DNA of 20,637 nt from Promethearchaeota archaeon. Its GTDB lineage: Archaea; Asgardarchaeota; Lokiarchaeia; Sigynarchaeales; SOKP01. The position numbers were made by a program, and so were the translations under genes. The notes under the pieces are model-generated. The model saw nothing but the letters and a program-made list of their open reading frames with translations, was not told where the DNA came from and made no database searches. Numbering within the stretch: position 1 is the stretch's first letter; each line of letters begins with the position of its first letter. The stretch covers positions 1 to 20,637 of the forward strand of contig JAHPYY010000183.1 of the NCBI GenBank assembly GCA_019058515.1. Direction: 5' to 3'. Below are positions 15,739 through 20,637 of the stretch, piece after piece.

Positions 15739-15909
15739 GCTAACATAATCCTCCCATGGTTCAAACCAAAGGTACTTGTTTTATTTCTATCTAAACGGTT
15801 TTGATTTATAGATCTATGTAAACTAGAAATTAATAATGCGTAAAAAATAAGACAATTTTATTGTATTTATCGTCCTTTCAGAACGGACATATCATTATCT
15901 TAGCTAAAT

Positions 15910-15930
15910 GTGAGAAGTTTATATGCTCAC
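15910..15930 (-). promoter_or_regulatory. TATA-like box flanked by GTGAG/CTCAC, possible kinase-gene promoter
   Basis: On the minus strand GCATATAAACTT is a good TATA candidate, enclosed by a 5-base inverted repeat (GTGAG at 15910-15914, CTCAC at 15926-15930). It lies about 180 bases before the kinase start, which would leave a long leader. The short repeat may be chance. Confidence 0.3.
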
Positions 15931-15978
15931 TAAAATGGGAAATGCTTTTTAAAAAATAGGACAACGGTAAGAAATAGA

Positions 15979-16779
15979 TTAAGCTCTATAATCCAATATA
16001 ATTACGGCATCAACAAACAATTCGTAATTTTCGTCCTCATCGAAATCATGGATTACGACTTTATCTACTTCTTCTAGTTCTCCTTTAATTTCGTTTAGTT
16101 CAGATTGATTCAGAATTTTCACATCAGATTTTTTCAATTTCTTAGCAAGTTTCACTGTGCCTGGTATTACTTTTGCAGAAGTTACTACGATTACTCTACC
16201 CGTGTACTCAGTCAATTTAAGGGCAAGTTCCAACGATTCATCTCCCGAATCCACTACTAAGGTTCTTTTTTCTTTGAGTTCTTCGAGATTTGGTATTTCT
16301 AAGTAAACTCCTTTTCCTTTGAATTCTTCTACCCCTAAAATTACCCTGGTGTCTAATTGACAAGACGTTATTACTTCTACTTCTGGTTTTGTGCCTTCTC
16401 TATAATTGTTTATCGCAGCTTTAAGTGCATCTGAAGCTAAATTGGAGCAATGCATTTTAATGGGGGGAAGCCCATCAAGTTCCTCAGCTACGTCTGAACG
16501 GGTTATTTTGTATGCGTCATCAAGGTTCATACCTTTTGCCATTTCTGTTACCATGGAAGAGGTTGACACCGCAGAACCACATCCAAAGGTCCTGAATTTT
16601 ATATCGTCAATAATCTCTTCTCCTTTATTGTTCTTTCCAACTTTAATGAAAATTTCCATTAAGTCGCCGCATACGGGATTTCCAACCTTTCCGTAGCCAT
16701 CTGGGTTTTCGATAACCCCTACATTTCTAGGATTTCTGAAGTGATCCATCACTTTATCCGTATATTCATGTACACTCAT
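15979..16779 (-). CDS. iscU: IscU/NifU-type Fe-S scaffold fused to a degenerate thioredoxin-reductase-like domain
   Basis: A 266-residue protein, twice the length of a usual IscU. Residues 1 to about 128 are a complete scaffold: Cys37 and Asp39 (NPVCGD), Cys67 (FGCGSAVSTSS), His110 and Cys111 (KMHCSN), so [2Fe-2S] assembly is expected. Residues about 143-266 read like the NAD(P)H domain of thioredoxin reductase: LGVEEFKGKGV, then VVDSGDESLELALKLTEY in the place of the usual VVGGGDSALEEA, VIVVTSAKVIPGTVKLAKK where the reductase has its HRRDEFRAS segment, and ELFVDAVIIL at the end. The nucleotide-binding glycines are largely gone and no CxxC pair is present, so it is probably not catalytic. The start has GGAGG eight bases upstream, and the gene follows iscS by 42 bases. 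I do not know this fusion from described IscU proteins. Confidence 0.88.
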   Translation of the reverse strand: MSVHEYTDKVMDHFRNPRNVGVIENPDGYGKVGNPVCGDLMEIFIKVGKNNKGEEIIDDIKFRTFGCGSAVSTSSMVTEMAKGMNLDDAYKITRSDVAEELDGLPPIKMHCSNLASDALKAAINNYREGTKPEVEVITSCQLDTRVILGVEEFKGKGVYLEIPNLEELKEKRTLVVDSGDESLELALKLTEYTGRVIVVTSAKVIPGTVKLAKKLKKSDVKILNQSELNEIKGELEEVDKVVIHDFDEDENYELFVDAVIILDYRA

Positions 16780-16782
16780 TTA

Positions 16783-16830
16783 TTATTCCTCCTATTGTAA
16801 TTTTTATATATTTTATTCCTCCTATTGTAA
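16783..16830 (-). repeat. Duplicated 18-base ribosome-site block between iscS and iscU
   Basis: TTACAATAGGAGGAATAA occurs twice on the minus strand (16830-16813 and 16800-16783), 30 bases apart. The first copy contains the last codons and stop of iscS (CAA TAG); the second supplies the iscU Shine-Dalgarno. It looks like a local tandem duplication that gave the junction two GGAGG sites. A near copy, TTACAATAAGGAGG, lies before tusA at 18680-18667. Confidence 0.85.
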
Positions 16831-17997
16831 ATTTAATAATTCAGGAGGTGTGAGAGGGGAAAGCTCCCTGAGCCTTTTTACTACCCCCGGTAAGACTTCG
16901 ATAATTCTATCAATGTCCTTTTCCTTTGTGAATCGTCCCATGGTTAAGAGTAGACTTCCATGTGCTTCCTCGTGCAACAATCCACACGAAATTAGCGTAT
17001 GAGAGGGCTCTAGAGTCTTCGAAGAGCACGCAGAACCCGTTGCAACTTCTATATTTTCGTCTTTTAACATTAGAAGTAAGGACTCACCTTCAATGTAATC
17101 GAACCTGAAGTTGGCATTGTGGGGGGTTCGATTCTCCGGATGTCCATTTAGATAAGACTTAGGTATTTTTAACACTTCTCTTATCAATTTATCTCTATAT
17201 AATTTTAATCTTGAAGATTCCTCTTTAATTTCTGCCTTCGTAATTTCTGCTGCTTTAGCAAATCCCACGATTCCGGGAATATTTTCGGATCCTGACCTCA
17301 TGCCTTTTTCTTGACCTCCTCCGATGATTACGGGGTTTACTCTTACTCCTTTCTTAAGATATAAGGCGCCAACTCCCCTCGGACCGTAGATGTCATTAGA
17401 CGATAGCGTAAGTAAATCAAAAGGTACCTCCTGTAGATTGATAGACACTGAACTTTCGCTCGCTACAGCGTCGCTATGGAACCAAATGTTATTGTTTTGG
17501 GCTATTTCCGCTATTTCTTCTACAGGTTGTATGGTACCAATCTCGTTGCTAGCCGTTGAGACTGATATTAATGTGGTCTGATCAGAGATCATTCGCTCGA
17601 GTTTGTTTAAATTAACTGTACCAAACCTGTCAACTGGTACTCGACTTACTTTAAATCCTTGCCTTTCTAAATACTTTCCAATGTTTAAGATAGATATGTG
17701 CTCTATTTCGGAAATTATAATGTGATTTCCTTTCCTTTTATTTCTTAATGCAGCCCCGATTATCGCCAGATTGTTTGATTCAGTTGCGCCCGAAGTAAAA
17801 ACTATGTCGTCAGGATTAGGCGCGTTGATAAATTCGGCTACCTTTCTGCGGGATTCCTCTAAAGTTTTTGTGGCAGTATACCCATAATTGTGAAGAGAGG
17901 AAGGATTAGCGAACTTTTCGTAGAAATATGGCTTCATTTCTTCAAAGACGCGAGGATCTACTGGTTTTGCTGCTTGATAATCCAAGTAAGCGCTCAT
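16822..17997 (-). CDS. iscS: IscS/NifS-like cysteine desulfurase homologue lacking the PLP lysine
   Basis: A 391-residue class V aminotransferase-fold protein, full length. Active desulfurases have His-Lys before the IYGPKG motif, the lysine holding PLP; here the sequence is SSNDIYGPRG, with Asn201 and Asp202 in their place. The codons are AAT GAC, several changes from His-Lys, so a sequencing slip is unlikely. The PLP-facing Gln of the usual DAVQ is also Ala (DAVAS). Still present are PLP-stacking His100, Asp176 and the persulfide cysteine Cys324 (TGSACSS). Archaeoglobus fulgidus IscS is a known precedent with Asp at this lysine and the same SSNDIYG context. It likely supports IscU as a partner and sulfur-holding subunit without making sulfide from cysteine. 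I place the start at ATG 17997, 11 bases after AAGGAGGTG; an upstream GTG (18009) overlaps that site. Confidence 0.93.
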   Translation of the reverse strand: MSAYLDYQAAKPVDPRVFEEMKPYFYEKFANPSSLHNYGYTATKTLEESRRKVAEFINAPNPDDIVFTSGATESNNLAIIGAALRNKRKGNHIIISEIEHISILNIGKYLERQGFKVSRVPVDRFGTVNLNKLERMISDQTTLISVSTASNEIGTIQPVEEIAEIAQNNNIWFHSDAVASESSVSINLQEVPFDLLTLSSNDIYGPRGVGALYLKKGVRVNPVIIGGGQEKGMRSGSENIPGIVGFAKAAEITKAEIKEESSRLKLYRDKLIREVLKIPKSYLNGHPENRTPHNANFRFDYIEGESLLLMLKDENIEVATGSACSSKTLEPSHTLISCGLLHEEAHGSLLLTMGRFTKEKDIDRIIEVLPGVVKRLRELSPLTPPELLNLQ

Positions 17998-18026
17998 ATT
18001 ATAAGTCACACCTCCTTATACAAAGA

Positions 18027-18389
18027 CTAAAACCATAAAGTTCCTTTAGCATCTAATACTAAATCGTTAAGCGTTGCTGCTCCAACAATTTTAGGTCCAG
18101 GAATAAGCTCTACATTTTCCCATCCGAGCATGCGTTTTGATGCTTCGCAAACCAATATCTCTATCCCTTGTTCTAAAGTTTTATCGATCATTTCTTTTAC
18201 CGTCGGAAAGTTGCCTGCTTTGATGCCCTCTGCCACTCCAGGCTTCAATATTCTTAATCCTTGACCAAGGTAATACACCTTTGCATCGACATCCATTGCT
18301 TTAGCGGTTTGTGCTAAGACTAGAGGACTATATTGTCTCTCTGGGTCGTCTGATGTTTGCACATAAAGCAAATATCCTTTTTCGCTCAT
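18027..18389 (-). CDS. DsrE/DsrF-like sulfur carrier protein
   Basis: A 120-residue DsrE-family protein of alpha/beta flavodoxin-like form. It opens with GYLLYVQTSDDPERQYSPLVLAQTAKAM and contains a conserved cysteine, Cys81, in LVCEASKRMLG, the position that carries persulfide in DsrE-type sulfurtransferases; it is the only cysteine. DsrE proteins commonly pair with TusA, the gene just upstream here, to pass sulfane sulfur in the cytoplasm. The start is read as ATG 18389, 9 bases after GAGGTG; ATG 18395 and GTG 18401 are in frame but too close to that site. The tusA stop lies 14 bases upstream and iscS follows by 29 bases, so all are one operon. Delivery of sulfur to IscS/IscU is inferred. 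Confidence 0.85.
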   Translation of the reverse strand: MSEKGYLLYVQTSDDPERQYSPLVLAQTAKAMDVDAKVYYLGQGLRILKPGVAEGIKAGNFPTVKEMIDKTLEQGIEILVCEASKRMLGWENVELIPGPKIVGAATLNDLVLDAKGTLWF

Positions 18390-18403
18390 ATACATATACA
18401 CCT

Positions 18404-18658
18404 CTATTTTCTTTTTCTAAAAATAAATGAAAGTACATCTCCTTCCTTGTTAAGATCAACGATGTCTACATTAGTTCGCTTAGCCCATCGGGTTAAATCT
18501 TCTTCCGCTGCGGGATCGTCCGCTAATACTTTAAAGCATTGTCCTATTTCTACCTTCTCGCTTAATTCTCTTACCTCAAACAATGGTTCCGGACAAAATA
18601 ATCCTAATGTGTCCAATTCCGCAACAATATCAATTTCTTCAGTTTTTTCTTCACTCAT
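18404..18658 (-). CDS. tusA: TusA-family sulfur carrier protein
   Basis: An 84-residue TusA/SirA-fold protein. The sulfur-carrying Cys22 lies in the motif LGLFCPEPLFEVR (CPxP), and the second half has the usual DDPAAEEDLTRWAK helix. A nine-residue acidic N-terminal extension (SEEKTEEID) precedes the fold. Cys41 is an extra cysteine. TusA proteins accept persulfide from rhodaneses, desulfurases or DsrE and deliver it to targets in tRNA thiolation, molybdenum cofactor or sulfur energy metabolism. It is the first gene of the operon with dsrE, iscS and iscU, so here it most likely serves Fe-S assembly. The start has GGAGG nine bases upstream, within the TTACAATA-GGAGG block that recurs before iscU. 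Confidence 0.93.
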   Translation of the reverse strand: MSEEKTEEIDIVAELDTLGLFCPEPLFEVRELSEKVEIGQCFKVLADDPAAEEDLTRWAKRTNVDIVDLNKEGDVLSFIFRKRK

Positions 18659-18666
18659 AATACTTA

Positions 18667-18680
18667 CCTCCTTATTGTAA
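18667..18680 (-). repeat. Third copy of the TTACAATA-GGAGG ribosome-site block
   Basis: TTACAATAAGGAGG on the minus strand supplies the tusA Shine-Dalgarno and matches the duplicated block before iscU apart from one inserted A. It is the same operon's first and last cistron that share the block. Confidence 0.6.
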
Positions 18681-18760
18681 AAACTTGATTAAAATTCAAT
18701 TTACAACTCCACTTATTTTGTAGATTCAACTTCTAATTAACAGATTGTTTGCTTAAAAGT

Positions 18761-18771
18761 TAAATATATGC
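18761..18771 (-). promoter_or_regulatory. Candidate TATA box of the tusA-dsrE-iscS-iscU operon
   Basis: CATATATTTAA on the minus strand lies about 105 bases before tusA in a 245-base gap and is the best TATA-like element there. A start site some 25 bases downstream would leave a leader of about 80 bases. Position and composition only. Confidence 0.4.
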
Positions 18772-18890
18772 ATTATAGATTAAGTAGGAATTTGATAAAA
18801 CTCAAACAATACTTTATAATTCATATAAAAAGAGAGTTATAAATCATAAATTTCGAGAGAAAGTAGACGGATTTCGAAAATAAAGGATGG

Positions 18891-18898
18891 AAAAAAAA
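18891..18898 (-). terminator. T8 terminator after the small membrane protein gene
   Basis: Six bases past the stop of the 89-residue membrane protein the minus strand runs TTTTTTTT. It separates that gene from the tusA operon, so the two are probably not one transcript. Confidence 0.5.
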
Positions 18899-18903
18899 GT
18901 ATA

Positions 18904-19173
18904 TTATTCTCTTTCTTCAGTAGTATTTGTTTGGGAACTCCGTTTACTACACGTACGACGACAAGTGTAAAATAATCCAAACATTACTATAGGTACGCCG
19001 ACACCCATTAAGAATCCTCCCAAAAAATCGAATAATGCAATTCCGGTAATAAGATAAGACATGGTTGTCCCAGCAAATAAAATGATTAACCCGATTGGTA
19101 ATAACGCTTGAAATATCTTAACTACTTGGGAATCCTTTCCAAATATTCTAATTAATATATTCACACACCTCAA
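18904..19173 (-). CDS. Small two-helix membrane protein of unknown function
   Basis: An 89-residue protein that I do not recognise. Two hydrophobic segments, about residues 20-44 and 47-70, are separated by a very short turn (ALFDF) and form a helical hairpin rich in Gly and Leu. The tail is polar, with two Arg pairs and two cysteines (Cys71 and Cys75; TCRRTCSKR) just past the second helix, then acidic residues. The start is unclear: the frame opens with TTG 19173, while GTG 19164 lies directly on the GAGGTGTG ribosome site, so either the protein starts at one of these rare codons or the gene is slightly shorter. It lies between the corrinoid protein gene and the Isc operon with its own terminator. 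Confidence 0.6.
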   Translation of the reverse strand: MRCVNILIRIFGKDSQVVKIFQALLPIGLIILFAGTTMSYLITGIALFDFLGGFLMGVGVPIVMFGLFYTCRRTCSKRSSQTNTTEERE

Positions 19174-19293
19174 TACTGTAATAATAACTTAGTTATGCGA
19201 TTAATTCGCTTATGTAGATAATAAAAACTAAACTTTAAAACAATTTTTGATAAAAATATTCTATAAATTTGTTTAAAAGATTTGACAAACGAA

Positions 19294-19326
19294 TTCTCAA
19301 TCATTCGTGGTTCTATGAATTGAGAA
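19294..19326. repeat. 8-base inverted repeat in the gap after the corrinoid gene
   Basis: TTCTCAAT (19294-19301) and ATTGAGAA (19319-19326) are perfect inverted copies with a 17-base loop. They lie 52 bases past the corrinoid gene stop, before the membrane protein gene. A terminator stem or regulator site is possible; the strand is not decided. Confidence 0.4.
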
Positions 19327-19377
19327 ATAAAGTAAAATTTGTTCTAAAATAAAAGTGAAAATAAAACGAGGAAACCT

Positions 19378-20007
19378 TTATTTGGCGAGTTCTTTTATGT
19401 GTTTAACGCCGTCTACAGCGTCCTCTGCGAAATCGTCGGCACCCAACTTTTTAGCAAGTTCCATGTTCAAAGGCGCCCCTCCAACGATTAACTTAACATT
19501 ATCGCGTAATCCAGCATCTTTCAATGCTTCATCAACGTTTTTAATTTGTTCGACGGTCATGGTAAGAAGGGAACTTAATGCGATTATATTAGCTCCCGTT
19601 TCTTTTACTTTATCCACTATAGTTTTTTCATCGACATCCATGCCTAAGTCATAAAGTTCAAATCCAGAGCTTAGCAATAATGATGCGAGAATGTTCTTTC
19701 CAATATCATGGTTATCTCCCTTCACCGTAGCTAGAATTATCTTTGTCTTGTCCTCTGATTTATCAGTAGCAGCTAAAGCCGGTTTTAAGATAATAAAAGC
19801 TTCTTTCATGGTCTCTCCGGCCAGGACAAGTTCGGTCAAATAGTATTCTTTTGCCTCATAGCGGCGTCCAACTTCGTCTATACCTTTCGTTAAAGCATTT
19901 AATACATCGAATGCCTCTTTGCCTTCGTCTAATGCTTCTTTAACGGCATCAGCAATGTCGTCAACTTCTAATTCGATTATTAATTCGGTTAATTTTTCAA
20001 AGTCCAT
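19378..20007 (-). CDS. Corrinoid (B12-binding) methyl-carrier protein, MtaC/MttC type
   Basis: A 209-residue cobalamin protein of a three-part methyltransferase system. Residues 1 to about 85 are the helical cap domain (the ALTKGIDEVGRRYEAKEYYLTELVLAGETM region). The rest is the B12-binding Rossmann-type domain with the cobalt-ligating motif Asp98-X-His100-X2-Gly103 (KGDNHDIGKN), SSLLTMT near 145, and VGGAPLN near 175. Such proteins carry a methyl group from methanol, methylamines, methoxy aromatics or methyl sulfides to a second methyltransferase. No cognate methyltransferase gene is visible, so the substrate is unknown. Upstream is a 300-base leader with a hairpin and T8 tract. The start has AAGG close to ATG, and AAAGGG further up. 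Confidence 0.93.
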   Translation of the reverse strand: MDFEKLTELIIELEVDDIADAVKEALDEGKEAFDVLNALTKGIDEVGRRYEAKEYYLTELVLAGETMKEAFIILKPALAATDKSEDKTKIILATVKGDNHDIGKNILASLLLSSGFELYDLGMDVDEKTIVDKVKETGANIIALSSLLTMTVEQIKNVDEALKDAGLRDNVKLIVGGAPLNMELAKKLGADDFAEDAVDGVKHIKELAK

Positions 20008-20081
20008 ACCTTATATCCCTTTCGTAATTAATATTACTAGATTAAAATTTCAACATAATTTAAACTTTAATAACTAAGGGG

Positions 20082-20104
20082 AAAAAAAAGAACGAGGGAT
20101 CTCG
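20082..20104 (-). terminator. Mini-hairpin and T8 tract in the corrinoid gene leader (possible attenuator)
   Basis: On the minus strand CGAG-ATCC-CTCG, a 4-base stem with a 4-base loop, is followed three bases later by TTTTTTTT, about 75 bases before the corrinoid gene start. It resembles an intrinsic terminator placed between promoter and gene. It could end an upstream short RNA or regulate read-through. Confidence 0.35.
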
Positions 20105-20117
20105 AGAAAACCTTTCG

Positions 20118-20137
20118 TTAATAGAATATATTTAAAC
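20118..20137 (-). promoter_or_regulatory. AT-rich, TATA-like stretch upstream of the corrinoid gene
   Basis: GTTTAAATATATTCTATTAA on the minus strand is the best TATA-like stretch between 20008 and 20308. If transcription starts here, the mini-hairpin and T8 tract would fall at about the start of the leader RNA. Apart from this, the hairpin at 20204-20241 and the palindrome at 20286-20303, I see nothing else in this 301-base gap. Confidence 0.35.
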
Positions 20138-20203
20138 AGGGTTTTAGATTATTATTACCATTTAATTAATCAGGGGATATTTAACTGGCTTTCACGAAAT
20201 TTT

Positions 20204-20241
20204 AAAATCCCTCACTAGAGGAATGCCTCTATGAGGATTTT
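20204..20241. repeat. Long near-perfect hairpin in the corrinoid/ABC intergenic gap
   Basis: The left arm AAAATCCCTCACTAGAGG (20204-20221) pairs with the right arm CCTCTATGAGGATTTT (20226-20241) around the loop AATG. The stem has 16 pairs with two single-base bulges on the left arm. Its GC-rich inner part stands out from the very AT-rich surroundings. It could be an RNA structure in a leader on either strand, a regulator site, or a terminator stem. Confidence 0.75.
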
Positions 20242-20285
20242 AGGATACATTGATATTTAAATTTTTACTCAACTCTTTGACAAAA

Positions 20286-20303
20286 ATATTACTATAGTAA
20301 TAT
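20286..20303. promoter_or_regulatory. 18-base perfect palindrome before the ABC transporter gene
   Basis: ATATTACTATAGTAATAT is a perfect 18-base palindrome, five bases before the first in-frame ATG of the ABC ATPase gene. It overlaps TATA-like sequence, so a dimeric regulator binding here could control that gene. AT-only palindromes occur by chance more often than mixed ones, but 18 bases is long. Confidence 0.45.
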
Positions 20304-20308
20304 AAAGA

Positions 20309-20637
20309 ATGTTAGAAAAACGGATTTTTTACAAAACTGATCAAACATTAATAGTTACTATTATTATATCAAGTGTGTCAGAGAAAAGAATCGATGCAAA
20401 TCAAGATATTAATATTGGATCAGACATAGATGAAATTTCCTCGGAAGAAATGGAGTTTAGCGGTCCAATTATAACATTAACCAATGTTATCAAGGACTAC
20501 GATATTGGAGACTACATCGTTCGGGCAGTTAACGATGTAAGTTTAAGTATTGACGCAGGAGAGTTTGTTGTCATTACGGGACCTTCAGGTGCGGGCAAAA
20601 CTACCTTATTGAACCTCATAGGGGGATTGGACATTCC
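20309..20637 (+). CDS. ABC transporter ATP-binding protein (MacB/LolD/FtsE type), N-terminal part only
   Basis: The frame stays open to the right edge, giving about 109 residues. The ATPase core starts near residue 50 ([21 protein letters not shown]) and reaches the Walker A motif [18 protein letters not shown], so the Q-loop, signature and Walker B lie beyond the window. The sequence up to Walker A ([19 protein letters not shown]) is typical of the MacB/LolD group, which partners with FtsX-like permeases for export or membrane lipid work. The start is uncertain: ATG 20309, GTG 20375 and ATG 20450 are all in frame. The last, preceded by CGGAAG, gives a normal-length N-terminus; the longer starts add an acidic extension. 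No clear Shine-Dalgarno precedes ATG 20309. Confidence 0.88.
   Translation, partial: MLEKRIFYKTDQTLIVTIIISSVSEKRIDANQDINIGSDIDEISSEEMEFSGPIITLTNVIKDYDIGDYIVRAVNDVSLSIDAGEFVVITGPSGAGKTTLLNLIGGLDI

Noticed and set aside
16822..17997. iscS as a pseudogene or sequencing error
   Set aside because: The frame is intact over its full length, all other motifs including Cys324 are kept, and Asn-Asp differs from His-Lys by several bases. The same Asp is known in A. fulgidus IscS.
20008..20308. Cobalamin riboswitch before the corrinoid gene
   Set aside because: I found no B12-box-like conserved core; only a simple hairpin and a T tract are visible.
1..20637. CRISPR array, tRNA, insertion sequence or prophage
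   Set aside because: No regular repeats with spacers, no cloverleaf-like sequence in the gaps, and no transposase, integrase or phage protein was seen.

Overview
The window looks like a piece of a low-GC, anaerobic archaeal chromosome. Support: AT-rich TATA-like boxes and U-tract terminators, Shine-Dalgarno sequences of the GGAGG and GGTGA type, an Archaeoglobus-type IscS, and families typical of strict anaerobes (anaerobic CO dehydrogenase, superoxide reductase, flavodiiron protein, corrinoid protein). I cannot place it more precisely; an Asgard, Archaeoglobus-like or methanogen-related lineage would all fit. I see no tRNA, rRNA, CRISPR array, insertion sequence or phage gene.

Layout. Positions 1-1495 (minus) hold most of a divergent CooS-type CO dehydrogenase, cut by the window edge. 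Divergent from it, 1661-8429 (plus) is an oxygen and redox defence block: an NAD(P)H:rubredoxin oxidoreductase fused to rubredoxin, a 45-residue rubredoxin-like protein, an EncFtn-like half-ferritin, a canonical rubredoxin, a metallo-beta-lactamase-fold protein, a ferredoxin-nitroreductase fusion, and a flavodiiron protein two bases ahead of an acyl-CoA dehydrogenase. Positions 8430-11145 (minus) carry an unrecognised duplicated Cys-pair protein, a GmhB-like HAD phosphatase, a two-iron superoxide reductase, and a two-gene operon of a DUF302 protein and an AhpD-like protein. Positions 11304-13685 (minus) encode a four-module CoA-disulfide reductase/rhodanese/TusA/rhodanese protein, followed by a soluble PAS histidine kinase.

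Positions 15979-18658 (minus) are the most unusual part: an operon tusA - dsrE - iscS - iscU. The cysteine desulfurase lacks the PLP lysine (His-Lys replaced by Asn-Asp) but keeps the catalytic cysteine. The IscU scaffold carries a C-terminal domain that reads as a decayed thioredoxin-reductase nucleotide-binding domain. Further along are a small two-helix membrane protein and a corrinoid protein (both minus), then the start of a MacB/LolD-type ABC ATPase (plus) that runs off the right edge.

How the genes may work together (inference): the rubredoxin oxidoreductase and rubredoxins would pass electrons from NAD(P)H to superoxide reductase and the flavodiiron protein, while the half-ferritin handles iron. 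The TusA, DsrE, rhodanese and CoA-disulfide reductase modules would move sulfane sulfur. The Isc operon suggests Fe-S assembly that takes sulfur from TusA/DsrE or sulfide rather than from PLP-dependent cysteine desulfuration. The CO dehydrogenase and corrinoid protein hint at C1 metabolism, although this CooS resembles variants found beside oxidative-stress genes.
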